From: CALODL01 sp942492115
GTDB lineage: Bacteria > Planctomycetota > Phycisphaerae > UBA1845 > CAIVHJ01
Length of the DNA: 64,000 nt
Reading direction: 5' to 3'
Assembly (NCBI GenBank): GCA_942492115.1
Contig: CALODL010000017.1
Location: 62,001 to 126,000 of the forward strand
Shown here: positions 42,922 through 52,743 of the stretch, one piece after another
Layout: every line of letters starts with the position of its first letter
How positions within the stretch are numbered: the stretch's first letter is position 1
The notes under the pieces: generated by a model
What the model was told of the DNA's origin: nothing
What the model saw: the letters and a program-made list of their open reading frames with translations, nothing else
Databases searched by the model: none
Program-made: the position numbers and the translations under genes

Positions 42922-45108
42922 ATGACCGGCGCCGTTTTTGGCAATCCGCTGTTCGCCTGGCTGGCGCTCGCCGCCGCCGCCATTCCGCTGTTGATCCACC
43001 TGCTCAATCGACAACGGCATCGCGAAATCCCGTGGGCCGCGATGCGCTTCTTGCTGGCGGCCAACCGCAAGAGCATCCGGCGAACGCGCCTGGAGCAGTG
43101 GCTCCTGCTCGCCTTGCGCACGCTGTTGATTCTCATCGTTCCGCTGGCCATGGCCCGACCGCACTTCAGCGCCGGCCACGCCGCCCCACTCATCGGCCGG
43201 CACCAGCACCATATCATCGTGATCGACAACTCGCTGAGTCTGTCCGCTCCAGCCGTACACCGTACGCCACAGGTCAGCGGCCTGACGCGGCACCTCACGG
43301 CCGCCCGGGCCCTGCTGGACAACCTCGCGGACGGCGATCCGGTCAGCGTGATCACGATGTCCTATCCAGCACGACTGCTCAATGCCGATCCTTCGCGCAC
43401 GCGGACGCGGGCCCGGCAGCTGCTCGAGCAGATCACGCCCCAGGATACGCGGGGTGACCTGAGCGGCGCACTCTCTGCCGTCATGGCGATCCTCGATGAC
43501 CCGGCGACCCCCGCGCTGGACCGTACGGTGCACGTCTTCAGTGACTTCACCCCCGGACTCTTCGGTACGCCGGTCGCCGGCGCGGACGTTGATCGCTCCC
43601 TGCAATCGTTGGCCGATACGGTGTCCCGCGCCGCAACGCTGACGCTCTACCCACTGCCCCAAACCCCCTGGGCCAATCAATCGGTCAGCGCCGTGCACGC
43701 CACGCCGCGCATGGTCGGCGCCGGGTACCCGGTGCGGATATCAGGCGCCGTCACCAACCACGGGCCGCAACGCTCGGCCGAACGCCGCATGGCCCTGGCC
43801 ATCGACGGCCGTGTGATCGGTCAGCACACCATCCCCGCCCTCGACCCGGCGGGTCGCCACACGGCCGAAACCACCGTGGAGTTCGATGTCCCCGGTCTGC
43901 ACACCATTGAATGCACTCTCGCCGATGCCGGAGACGGGGACGGGCTCGCGGGTGACGACATCGGTCGCCTCGTGGTCCAGGTCAGAGAACACATTCCCAT
44001 CCTGATCGTGGACGGCAAACCCGGTGCCAGAGCTCTCGACGGCCAGGCGGGCTACCTGTCCACTGCGTTGGCCCCACAAATCCACCCGGATCAGCACACG
44101 CTGTTAAGGCCGACGGTCATCGCCGAACACGAACTGCCCGGGATCGACCTCGCTGATTTCGACGTCGTCGTCCTGTGCAACGTCAGGCGGCTGGCTCCCG
44201 CGGAATGGCAACGGCTGCATACCGCGGTCGAGGGTGGTCGCGGGTTGCTGATGTTCATGGGCGATCTGATTGACGTCGAACACTACAACACGATTGCCAG
44301 CAGCCTGCTGCCGGGCAGGCTCGCGAAGCCGGCACATTCCGACAGCGGTACGGCAACAGCAGTCCGATTTGATCCACGCTCGGTGCGCGCGCCACTCGAT
44401 GCCTATTTTGCCGCCCGCGAATCGAGCGGATTGTTCCTGGTCGGCGTGCACAACTACATGACCATGGCCGAAGTGGATGGGCTGGTCGCCAGCGCGGCCC
44501 TTTTGACCTACGACAATGGCGCACCGGCCATCCTGACGCGTACCGTCGGCGCCGGGCACGCCGTAGTGGTCACGACCTCTGCCAACATGGATTGGAGTAA
44601 CCTCCCGGCCAAGGGCGACTTCGTCACGCTGACCGTGGCCCTGATCCGTCACCTGGCCCCGCCCAACGCACCATCCTGGAATACCACGGCCGGCCACACC
44701 GTCCACTCGCCGGCCGCTGTGAGCAGCCCCGCCGCAGCAGCCGAGGCACGATTGCGCGCGGCCGACGGAACGGTGCTGACCCCGCACATCGCCGCACTCG
44801 ATGACGGCTTCCACTCTACCTTCGACGGTGTGACGCACAGCGGGTGGTACACACTGGAAGGGCCGATCGCCGAAGGCCCGGTTGCCGTGAACCCCGATTC
44901 CACCGAAAGCAACCTGCAGCGCCTGGACGACGCCGCGATCATGCGGCAATTGGGCTGTCCGTTGAACATCGTCGCGCCGCGAAGTGATCTCAATCTGCTG
45001 GGCCGGACGGCCGCGGCCGGCCTCGCGCCGACGCTGATCTACGGCGCACTATTGCTGATGTTCGCAGAAGCGTTCGCCGCTCTGTGGTTCGGCCGGATCA
45101 GAAAGTAA
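42922..45108 (+). CDS. BatA-type membrane protein with vWA domain
   Basis: A 728-residue protein. The N-terminus carries two transmembrane helices (FAWLALAAAAIPLLIHLL and WLLLALRTLLILIVPLAMA), the BatA/BatB-like arrangement, with LNRQRHREIPWAAMRFL between. A vWA domain follows with a MIDAS-like VIDNSLSLS. Beyond residue ~260 lie Ig-like and other beta-rich regions and, near residues 350-550, a glutamine-amidotransferase-like Rossmann fold. A last transmembrane helix (TLIYGALLLMFAEAFAAL) ends the protein. It is co-transcribed with DUF58 (11 bp apart) and the next gene (3 bp apart). It should span the inner membrane with a large domain outside; the partner is unknown. Confidence 0.88.
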   Translation: MTGAVFGNPLFAWLALAAAAIPLLIHLLNRQRHREIPWAAMRFLLAANRKSIRRTRLEQWLLLALRTLLILIVPLAMARPHFSAGHAAPLIGRHQHHIIVIDNSLSLSAPAVHRTPQVSGLTRHLTAARALLDNLADGDPVSVITMSYPARLLNADPSRTRTRARQLLEQITPQDTRGDLSGALSAVMAILDDPATPALDRTVHVFSDFTPGLFGTPVAGADVDRSLQSLADTVSRAATLTLYPLPQTPWANQSVSAVHATPRMVGAGYPVRISGAVTNHGPQRSAERRMALAIDGRVIGQHTIPALDPAGRHTAETTVEFDVPGLHTIECTLADAGDGDGLAGDDIGRLVVQVREHIPILIVDGKPGARALDGQAGYLSTALAPQIHPDQHTLLRPTVIAEHELPGIDLADFDVVVLCNVRRLAPAEWQRLHTAVEGGRGLLMFMGDLIDVEHYNTIASSLLPGRLAKPAHSDSGTATAVRFDPRSVRAPLDAYFAARESSGLFLVGVHNYMTMAEVDGLVASAALLTYDNGAPAILTRTVGAGHAVVVTTSANMDWSNLPAKGDFVTLTVALIRHLAPPNAPSWNTTAGHTVHSPAAVSSPAAAAEARLRAADGTVLTPHIAALDDGFHSTFDGVTHSGWYTLEGPIAEGPVAVNPDSTESNLQRLDDAAIMRQLGCPLNIVAPRSDLNLLGRTAAAGLAPTLIYGALLLMFAEAFAALWFGRIRK

Positions 45109-45111
45109 GCC

Positions 45112-47514
45112 ATGGATGCCCTGCGCAACATACTGACCTGGCTGCTGGATCTGGACCAGGTCTCACTCCACTCCGACCGTCTCAGCTTGCAGTGGCTGCG
45201 ACCGCTCGACAGCTGGTTGTGGTTCATCATCGGAGTCGGGGCCATTGCATTCGCCGCCACAGTCTATCGTCGCGAGGGTGGGCCACTCGTCGCACGTCTC
45301 GTCATGGCCGGATGTCGTACTGCCTTGATCGTGTTGATCATCATGCTGATCTGCGAACCCGCGATCGTCCACCATCAAGACCGCAAGGAACCATCGATCA
45401 TCGCCGTCATGGTCGATGACTCCGCGAGCATGAGTCAAACCGACCATTACGACAGCCCACAGTGGGCCGAACTCACGCGGCTGCTCGCCGCCGGCGGTAA
45501 TGGCCAAGGCACCCCGGGGCCTGCTGGATGTTCGCGATGGGATATCGTCAACGGACTCGTCGGGGCACAATCCGTCGCCCTGCTGCCGGAACTCCTCGAG
45601 CATCACCAGGTGCGTTTCTTCCGCTTCTCCAGTACGGCATCGTCGGCCACCATCATCCGGCGCTGGCCACCGACCGCAGACAGCGCGCCGTTGACTGCGG
45701 GCGCGCCCAGCGGCGCGGCCACCGACGTGGCCAGCTCGATTCGTCAGGTCTTCGACGCCTGTGTCGATGCACATCTTGCCGGGATCGTCGTAGTCAGTGA
45801 CGGACAACCCACCCAACCGACCGGCTGGGAACAGGTGGGTCAACTGAGTGCAGACCGTGACACGCCCATTCACATTATCCTGACCGGATCTGACAGCCCG
45901 CCGGTCGACATTGCGGTCGAGAACGTCCGGACCACGCCCAACGCGTACGTGGGTGACCGCATCGCATGCCAGTTCACCGTCAGGACGACGGGCCTGCCGA
46001 CCGACACCCCGATTGACATCACCCTGCGCGACGGCAAGACCGATACCACGCTGGCTTCGACCACCGTGCATGTCACGGCTACTGGTGAACAGGCCGCGGA
46101 GTTGAATTTTGAACCGACAATTGCCGCTGCCATGGTCCTGCACCTCGCGGCGCGCCCGGCCGAGAGTGAGCGCGACCTCGACAACAATGTCGCCCAGCTG
46201 GAAATCAAGGTCGTCGAGAACCGCGCGCAGGTATTGTACGTCGAAGGCTATCCGCGGTATGACTATCGCTACTTGAAGAACACCCTGATGCGTGACCCCA
46301 CGATTGCACTCAGCACACTGCTGCTCAGCGCCGATGAACAATTCGCCCAGGAAGGGGATGTGCCCATCCGTCGGTTTCCTGCAACCGCTGACGAACTCCG
46401 CGACTACGACGTCGTCCTTCTCGGCGATGTCAACCCACAAGGCGGATGGATCACCGATGCACAGCTTGAACTGCTCGTGCAGTTCGTTGCCCGCGATGGG
46501 GGTGGCCTGGGCCTGCTGGCCGGTGAGGTGCACATGCCCCTCAGAATTCGGGACACACCACTGTCGATCCTGCTTCCGGTCGAGCCGGCCCTGCCTCAAG
46601 AACGCATGGGGGGCAGCGCCTTCATGCCGCGGCCAACCGCTGCCGGCGAAGACAGCCCGGTGTTGCGGCTGCTCCTCGGCACCGGTGATGGCGACACACT
46701 GTTCGAACGCCTGCCCGAGTGGTACTGGACCAGCCCCGTCGGAGCGGCGCGGCCGGGGGCCGAAGTATTGCTCGAGCGTCCGACAGAAGACCCCACGCAG
46801 CCGCCGACCCCGATCGTGGCCCTGAAACGGTACGGTGCCGGCACGGTGTTGTTTCACGGTTCTGATGATACGTGGCGCTGGCGGCGCAACCATGGCGAGG
46901 CGTTCTTCGATGCCTACTGGCTACAAGCCATTCGCCATCTGGCATACACGCGCAAGTTCCCCACTCCGCGCGGGGTCGTATTGCGCACCGACCGCACCGA
47001 AGCCAGTCCACACGAGCCCATTGTGGTCAACCTGACGTTCGAGGAGCAGGACCACGCTGCCATGCTCCCTGAGCAGATCGATGTCGACATCGTCGCCGCC
47101 GGCGACAGTGAGCGCTTCCAATTGCGCCTGACCCGGCTGGGCCCGGGATCACGCCACTACCAGGGCGCATTTACGCCACGGCGCACCGGGCAGCTCGAGA
47201 TCCGGTTCTCGCCCGGCGAATACGCTCTGGACATCCCCATCATCAATACGCGCGTCGAAGTTGCCCGACGACGGATTGAATATGCCCGGCCCGAAGCCAA
47301 CATGCAACTGATGGAGCGCCTGGCTGCACTGACGGCCGGCAGTGTCGTGCGCCCCTGGGAAGCGGCAGAGCTCGCACGTGGCATTCCGGCTCGACACACT
47401 GTCGTCCCTGACGATGTCACGGAAACGATTTGGGATTCGAAGTTGGCTTTGCTGCTCTTCGTGTCAATCATTGTAATGGAATGGATCTTGCGTAAGCGAC
47501 GTGGACTGACCTAG
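45112..47514 (+). CDS. Membrane protein with vWA and amidotransferase-like domains
   Basis: An 800-residue protein. Two transmembrane helices lie near residues 35-55 (LWFIIGVGAIAFAATVY) and 64-85 (CRTALIVLIIMLIC). A vWA domain starts with the MIDAS sequence VMVDDSASMS, which keeps all three metal-contacting residues. Beta-rich regions and a class I amidotransferase-like fold (VLYVEGYPRYDYRYLKNTL; DYDVVLLGDVNP) follow near residues 365-500. The last helix (LALLLFVSIIVMEWIL) lies at the C-terminus. The architecture is like the preceding gene's, and the two may form one complex. The ATG at 45112 is only 3 bp after the upstream stop. Confidence 0.88.
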   Translation: MDALRNILTWLLDLDQVSLHSDRLSLQWLRPLDSWLWFIIGVGAIAFAATVYRREGGPLVARLVMAGCRTALIVLIIMLICEPAIVHHQDRKEPSIIAVMVDDSASMSQTDHYDSPQWAELTRLLAAGGNGQGTPGPAGCSRWDIVNGLVGAQSVALLPELLEHHQVRFFRFSSTASSATIIRRWPPTADSAPLTAGAPSGAATDVASSIRQVFDACVDAHLAGIVVVSDGQPTQPTGWEQVGQLSADRDTPIHIILTGSDSPPVDIAVENVRTTPNAYVGDRIACQFTVRTTGLPTDTPIDITLRDGKTDTTLASTTVHVTATGEQAAELNFEPTIAAAMVLHLAARPAESERDLDNNVAQLEIKVVENRAQVLYVEGYPRYDYRYLKNTLMRDPTIALSTLLLSADEQFAQEGDVPIRRFPATADELRDYDVVLLGDVNPQGGWITDAQLELLVQFVARDGGGLGLLAGEVHMPLRIRDTPLSILLPVEPALPQERMGGSAFMPRPTAAGEDSPVLRLLLGTGDGDTLFERLPEWYWTSPVGAARPGAEVLLERPTEDPTQPPTPIVALKRYGAGTVLFHGSDDTWRWRRNHGEAFFDAYWLQAIRHLAYTRKFPTPRGVVLRTDRTEASPHEPIVVNLTFEEQDHAAMLPEQIDVDIVAAGDSERFQLRLTRLGPGSRHYQGAFTPRRTGQLEIRFSPGEYALDIPIINTRVEVARRRIEYARPEANMQLMERLAALTAGSVVRPWEAAELARGIPARHTVVPDDVTETIWDSKLALLLFVSIIVMEWILRKRRGLT

Positions 47515-47585
47515 CACGTGTGGATCGACGTTTTCGTCGTTGCCACACTCCTGTTCGACGTTCACACAATACGGTAGTACCGAGC

Positions 47586-50500
47586 ATGGCACACACATCC
47601 TCCCCAGCGCTCTCCGGCACACCGGTTCTCGAGAGACTGGAGCGCATACGCGTTCGCGCCAGACGCCTGCTCCTGACCCATGGTGTCCTGGTGTTCATCG
47701 CAGTGCTCCTGGGCGGGGTGCTGTCACTGTGCCTGCTCGATTACCTGCTGTGGTTTCCCGGTGCGTTCCGGCTCGGGTTCCTCGTCACGCTCGTGGTGGT
47801 GGCCACGCGTTTGATTCTCAAGCGGTTGTTGCCGCCGCTGACCGCCCAGTTCGTATTGCTCGACGTCGCAACCAAAATCGAGCAACGCTTTCCCGAATTC
47901 GACGATCGCCTGACCTCGTCGGTCAGCTTCCTGACGCACGAACATGACATCAACGACGAACTGCATCAGAAACTCGTGGCACGCACCGAGGACATCGCCG
48001 CGCGTCTGCCCCTCGAGGATGCCATCACGACCCGCCCGTTGCGCCGCGTGTTCATCACCGCCCTCGTCCCGCTCCTGCTGGCCGCCCTGGCGGTTGGCCT
48101 GCGTCCGGATCTGTGCGGCCTCGGCCTGCGGCGGCTGGTGGTCCCGCTGGCCGAAATAGACTGGCCCAAACGGGTGACCATCGAGCCGGTCTCGACCGAG
48201 GTGGTCGTCGCCAACGCCGAATCGGTCGTGTTGTCCATGGAGGTCACGCGCGGTGCAGACCGGACGGATCGTGCTGTTCTGTACGTCCGCCGACGCGGTG
48301 CGGCGGCCGAGCGCCTGCCTATGCGCCAGGAAGGTCCAACGCGCTACGCCGCCACCATCACGGCGGTCACCGAGGACCTGACGTTCTGGTTCGAAGCGGG
48401 AGATGATTCAACGCAGCGACACCCGGGCCACGTCAGTGTGGTCGCGCGACCCGTGGTGCAGAATCTGCGACTCGAGCTCGAACCACCCAGCTATGTCCAA
48501 CCCGCGAAACGTCGGGCATTGCCCCTCGGGCAGACCGCTATCGACATGATTACCGGAAGCACGCTGCACTTCGCCTTTCGCAGCAGCAAACCCCTCTCGA
48601 CCTCGCCCGCCGGCGCCACCGTGATGTCCAGCGACGGCAGTACAACGCTCGCCACGGTTGACGAAGACGATGACCAGAAATGGGCTGCGGCCCTTACGCC
48701 GACAGTCGATCAAACCTATTCCATCGCTCTACTGGATCGTTCGGGTTTCGAGAACGTGCCGCGCCCCTCGGTCACCGTGCGCCTGACACCCGACGCCGCC
48801 CCAGTCGTCGAACTGCTCAGTCCGACACAGGTTCTGCAGTGCACGCCCAACGCCACCGTCCATTTGCGGGCACGCGTCCGAGATGATCTCGGGCTCGCCC
48901 GGATCGGTTTATCGACCGTAATCAATGACAGTGGCACTGCAGGATGGACCGACATCACCACGTGGACCCCCGAGTCCCGCGTGGACCGTGGCAGCGCAAC
49001 CGAGCTGAATTATGCGTGGTCCATTGCAACGATGTCCACCGCCCCGGGCGACATTGTCCGCTATGCCATGGTGGCGGAGGACAATCGAGTCGCCGCAGAT
49101 TCCTCAGCGCAAGGCCGTTCACATTTGATGTCTCTCGAAATCACCAGCCCCGAGCTGTTGGCCGCGCGCATCGCAGACGAACTGCACCAACTCGCCACGC
49201 AACTGCGTGGCCTCGGCCAGCGCCAGCAACTGCTGGTTACACGGACAGCCGATCTGGCCGCAGACCTGGCCCTGGCAGAAGTGACCGATATCGAGACCAC
49301 ACTGCTCGACACCGGTACGCGGCAGCGCGGACTCGCCAAACAGCTGGGCAGTGTCCGACGGAAGGCCGAGAATCTCGTTGACCGCCTGACCGACAACATC
49401 ATCACAGGGACCCAGGCCAATCTGCAGACCGCGCGGTTCGTCGAACAACTGCATGAACACATTGAACCCCCGGCCCGCGCTGCGGCTGAACGGCTGCACG
49501 CTGCGCGCGCGGACACTGACGACGAAGCCACCCTGCGTGCCGACGTCGCCGAAGCCCTCGAACTCGAACGGGCCGCGGCGGCAGCAATCGCAGCGCTGCT
49601 CGAAGAACTGGCCGTATGGGATGACTACAACAGTGTCATGGTGCACCTGCGTGAGCTCATCGACGAGCAACAGGACGTCAGTCGCGACACGGCACTTCTG
49701 CAAGGACACACTCTCGGCCAGTCCGTCGATGAACTCGATGACGATCTTCGCGCCGAACTCCAACGTACGGCACAGGCGCAGGAGACGATCAGCACGACGA
49801 TCGATCGCGCTGTTGCCGAGTTGCGCCGCCTGCGTCGAGAATTGATTCAGGACCGCCCCGACGAAGCTCGGTCTCTACAGGACGCAGAACGGCAGCTCGA
49901 ATCCAGACAAGCCGCCACGCTGTCACGCGACGCAACCGAAGCCATTCGTCAGAACCAGACAGGCCAGGCTCAACAACACCAGACCGCGCTGGAGCGTCTA
50001 CTGTCCGAGACGATTGGCGAGCTCGAACGCACCGAAGCACGACAATTGGCAGAATTGACCAAGGAACTCAACCGTCTCGAAGACATCCTCGAAGCACTGC
50101 ACGCTCAACAATCGGCGCTTCGCGAAGACACGAACGCGGCCAGCGACGCGGGCACGGGCCTCGTCACATTGGCCGCGCGACAGCGAACGCTCCATGGTAG
50201 CGCCCAACAGGCAACCCAGGCGCTCTCCGCCTTGCCTGACAGCGAGGAGGGGACGCAACAGGTCCGGGTGGCGGCCGGACACATGGAGCAGGCCACGAAC
50301 GCGCTGTACGACGAGGACGGCCCGCGGGCCACCGCGGCACAAGAGACGTCGTTGACATGGCTGGCCCGGGCCCTGGCGTGGCTCGAACAACGCCGCGACG
50401 ACGCGGACAAACAGATGGAAATGGCCCAGCTCAATGCGACACGTCAAGCGCTCAAGGCCGCGCGGCGGCGTCAGCTGGACCTCAATGCCGCCACGGCGGC

Positions 50501-51071
50501 GGTGGTGGAACGGGTTGCTGAGACAGGCCGGGCAGCACGCAAGGATACGCGTCGAGCACGGCGGCAGGCGGCAGAGCAGGAGAGCATCCGCAATGAACTC
50601 GTCCCCTTGCTGGACCGGCTGGCCGAGGCTCCGGTGTACAGGTGGGTCATGGAGCGTATTCTCAAGGCCATGGCTGAAAGCCAGCATATGCTGCGCAACA
50701 GCGAACTCGAAGCACCGCTGACCGCAACACAGCACCGCGTCATTGCCTTGATCGATCGGCTCATTGACGCAATCGATCAGGTGCAGAAGATGGCCCGCGA
50801 GCAGTTTGCTGCGGCGGCCAACGGCGGTGGTGGAAGCGGGTCGGGTGGCGGCCCGCAGGCCGGTGGAGCGCAACCCGTGCCCACGATCGCCGAACTGTTG
50901 GTGCTCAAGGCCATGCAGGAGGATTTGCGCCAGCAAACGGCAGACGTGCATGATCGGGTCAACGGACGAACAGCGGACGAAGCTCAGCTCCGTGAAATCG
51001 AGCGACTCGGCCATGAGCAGGCGGAATTGAAACAGCTGACCATCGAACTGACGGCCAAGGCCCGAGGTTGA
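47586..51071 (+). CDS. Very large membrane protein with long coiled-coil region (DUF4175-like)
   Basis: A 1161-residue protein. Three transmembrane helices lie near residues 34-60 (HGVLVFIAVLLGGVLSLCLL), 62-80 and ~155-170 (ITALVPLLLAALAVGL). A beta-rich extracytoplasmic part follows to about residue 520. From about residue 530 to the end, Glu/Gln/Arg/Ala-rich heptads indicate long coiled coils (for example REIERLGHEQAELKQL at the C-terminus), interrupted by a Gly-rich patch GGGGSGSGGGPQAGG. The general plan resembles the DUF4175 family. ATG 47586 is chosen; a longer frame opens with a GTG at 47520. It is fifth in the MoxR operon. It may form a scaffold between envelope layers; this is inference. 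Confidence 0.8.
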   Translation: MAHTSSPALSGTPVLERLERIRVRARRLLLTHGVLVFIAVLLGGVLSLCLLDYLLWFPGAFRLGFLVTLVVVATRLILKRLLPPLTAQFVLLDVATKIEQRFPEFDDRLTSSVSFLTHEHDINDELHQKLVARTEDIAARLPLEDAITTRPLRRVFITALVPLLLAALAVGLRPDLCGLGLRRLVVPLAEIDWPKRVTIEPVSTEVVVANAESVVLSMEVTRGADRTDRAVLYVRRRGAAAERLPMRQEGPTRYAATITAVTEDLTFWFEAGDDSTQRHPGHVSVVARPVVQNLRLELEPPSYVQPAKRRALPLGQTAIDMITGSTLHFAFRSSKPLSTSPAGATVMSSDGSTTLATVDEDDDQKWAAALTPTVDQTYSIALLDRSGFENVPRPSVTVRLTPDAAPVVELLSPTQVLQCTPNATVHLRARVRDDLGLARIGLSTVINDSGTAGWTDITTWTPESRVDRGSATELNYAWSIATMSTAPGDIVRYAMVAEDNRVAADSSAQGRSHLMSLEITSPELLAARIADELHQLATQLRGLGQRQQLLVTRTADLAADLALAEVTDIETTLLDTGTRQRGLAKQLGSVRRKAENLVDRLTDNIITGTQANLQTARFVEQLHEHIEPPARAAAERLHAARADTDDEATLRADVAEALELERAAAAAIAALLEELAVWDDYNSVMVHLRELIDEQQDVSRDTALLQGHTLGQSVDELDDDLRAELQRTAQAQETISTTIDRAVAELRRLRRELIQDRPDEARSLQDAERQLESRQAATLSRDATEAIRQNQTGQAQQHQTALERLLSETIGELERTEARQLAELTKELNRLEDILEALHAQQSALREDTNAASDAGTGLVTLAARQRTLHGSAQQATQALSALPDSEEGTQQVRVAAGHMEQATNALYDEDGPRATAAQETSLTWLARALAWLEQRRDDADKQMEMAQLNATRQALKAARRRQLDLNAATAAVVERVAETGRAARKDTRRARRQAAEQESIRNELVPLLDRLAEAPVYRWVMERILKAMAESQHMLRNSELEAPLTATQHRVIALIDRLIDAIDQVQKMAREQFAAAANGGGGSGSGGGPQAGGAQPVPTIAELLVLKAMQEDLRQQTADVHDRVNGRTADEAQLREIERLGHEQAELKQLTIELTAKARG

Positions 51072-51092
51072 TGGCCACTTGGAGTCAACGAC

Positions 51093-51713
51093 ATGAATGG
51101 TAAGAACACCCGCGCACGTCGAACACTGACCCTCCGGTGCCTGATCGTCGCGTTGTGTGCCACGGCCCCCCTCGATGCGGCCACACAACAGGTAGGTGAA
51201 GACGACGAGGACGCCCGGCGGCGGCTGATTCGCAAGACGGCCGGCCAGGATGATGGCAATATCATGACTGCGATCATCGACACCATGTCCCAAGTCGAGG
51301 AGCGCCTCGCCATTGATCTCGATGCCGGCGCTTCGACTCTCGATGCACAGGACCGGATTCTGCGTGACATCGATCGGGCCATCGAAGAGGCCCGCAAAAA
51401 CCTGCAGAGCAAGAATCGACAACCGCAATCGCAAGGTGAGAACCAACCCCCCGGCGAGCCGGATGACGCGCGGGACTCTGCGGACCAGCAACAGGGCGCC
51501 CAGCAATCCGGCGCGGGCCGCCGCGGTGACGGCACTGAACAGAGTGGTGACCCCCAGGGGGCCCTCTTCGAAGCCCGCCGCCAATGGGGCAATCTTCCGC
51601 CGCGACAACGGCAGGAGATCATGCAGGGCATCAATGAGGACTTCGATGAGGAGTTCCGCGAACACATCAACCGTTACTATGAAGCCCTTTCGAGAGAAGC
51701 TGATGAGCAGTAA
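51093..51713 (+). CDS. Small exported protein with charged coiled coil
   Basis: A 206-residue protein. A signal-like N-terminus (RRTLTLRCLIVALCATAPLDAA, cleavage probably after the AxA-type AA) precedes a helical region with heptads (residues ~35-105) and a Gln/Glu/Asp-rich low-complexity stretch. It ends with a conserved-looking region (FEARRQWGNLPPRQRQEIMQ then INRYYEALSR). It is sixth in the MoxR operon, after GGAG with 8 nt spacing. I do not recognise the family. Its neighbour, the coiled-coil membrane protein, is also helical and a physical interaction is plausible. Confidence 0.75.
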   Translation: MNGKNTRARRTLTLRCLIVALCATAPLDAATQQVGEDDEDARRRLIRKTAGQDDGNIMTAIIDTMSQVEERLAIDLDAGASTLDAQDRILRDIDRAIEEARKNLQSKNRQPQSQGENQPPGEPDDARDSADQQQGAQQSGAGRRGDGTEQSGDPQGALFEARRQWGNLPPRQRQEIMQGINEDFDEEFREHINRYYEALSREADEQ

Positions 51714-52743
51714 ACACGGGTCACGGTATGCCCTGCTCCTGTGGACCGCCACGCTTGGAGCCCAAACGCCTCCGGCCGTGCCACCGGCAGAGCCGGCAGC
51801 GCCAACTGCAACATTCGAGGAAATCACACCGCGCGTGCGCCAATCGGTGCGAACCGGACTGACCTGGTTGGCCACCCAACAACAACCCGACGGTTCATTC
51901 GGGTCGGGTTCACACTATGGCAAGCATGTCGGTATCACGGCGTTGGCGGGTCTGGCCTTCATGGGCGATGGCCACATGCCGGGACGCGGCCAACACGGGC
52001 ACATTGTCCAGAAGTGTGTCGACTTCATCCTCGCATCACGTTCCGAGAGCGGTCTGCTGGCGTCGGAAACCTCACATGGACCGATGTACGGTCACGGCTT
52101 CGCCACGCTCTTTCTGGCCGAAGCCTACGGCATGACCCCACATGGCGAATTGCGCGAGGCGCTGCGCAAAGCCGTCCGCCTGATCATCACAACGCAGAAC
52201 GACGAGGGCGGCTGGCGTTATCAACCCGTCAAGGCCGACGCGGATCTGTCGGTCACGGTGTGCCAGATGATGGCCCTGCGGGCCGCGCGCAATGCCGGCG
52301 TTCACGTCCCCAAGAGCACGATTGATCGAGCGGTCAACTACGTGCGTGAGAGCCAGAATCCAGACGGCGGGTTCCGCTACATGCTCAGTTCCGGCGGTTC
52401 CGCCTTTGCCCGATCGGCGGCAGGCTTGACCGCGCTCCAGTATGCCGGCATCTATCACGGACCTGAATTTGCCAGCGGCATGGCTTACGTCAATCAGTTT
52501 CTTCCGCCACGTGACCAAAGCGTCGGGCACTACTTCTACGGTCATTACTATGCCGTCCAAACGATGTTCCTGGCCGGGGAAGATGCGTGGCAACAGTGGT
52601 GGCCTGCGATTCGTGAAGAACTGATCGACCGCCAGACCGACGAAGGCTACTGGCAGGGCCAGGCCGGCAACGAGTATGGCACCGCCATGGCCTTGATCAT
52701 TCTGCAGATTCCAAATCGATTGCTGCCTATTTTTCAGCAGTAG
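51703..52743 (+). CDS. Prenyltransferase/squalene-oxidase repeat protein
   Basis: A 346-residue protein with a signal-like hydrophobic N-terminus (YALLLWTATLGA). The body is an alpha/alpha toroid of repeats with the pattern 'Q-x-DG-x-x-G' (QQPDGSFGSG, QNDEGGWRYQP, QNPDGGFRYM, QTDEGYWQGQ). Such repeats occur in protein prenyltransferase beta subunits and terpene cyclases, but there is no DxDD catalytic motif of cyclases, so it is probably not an enzyme of that type. ATG 51703 overlaps the upstream stop by 11 bp and follows GAGAAG; ATG 51679 is possible. It is last in the MoxR operon and overlaps a minus-strand frame by 17 bp at its 3' end. Confidence 0.85.
   Translation: MSSKHGSRYALLLWTATLGAQTPPAVPPAEPAAPTATFEEITPRVRQSVRTGLTWLATQQQPDGSFGSGSHYGKHVGITALAGLAFMGDGHMPGRGQHGHIVQKCVDFILASRSESGLLASETSHGPMYGHGFATLFLAEAYGMTPHGELREALRKAVRLIITTQNDEGGWRYQPVKADADLSVTVCQMMALRAARNAGVHVPKSTIDRAVNYVRESQNPDGGFRYMLSSGGSAFARSAAGLTALQYAGIYHGPEFASGMAYVNQFLPPRDQSVGHYFYGHYYAVQTMFLAGEDAWQQWWPAIREELIDRQTDEGYWQGQAGNEYGTAMALIILQIPNRLLPIFQQ

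Noticed and set aside
45163..46893. 576-codon minus-strand frame
   Set aside because: Antisense to the vWA membrane protein gene at 45112-47514, which has clear domains.
49998..51875. 625-codon minus-strand frame
   Set aside because: Antisense to the coiled-coil gene and its neighbours; it ignores the well-spaced operon on the plus strand.
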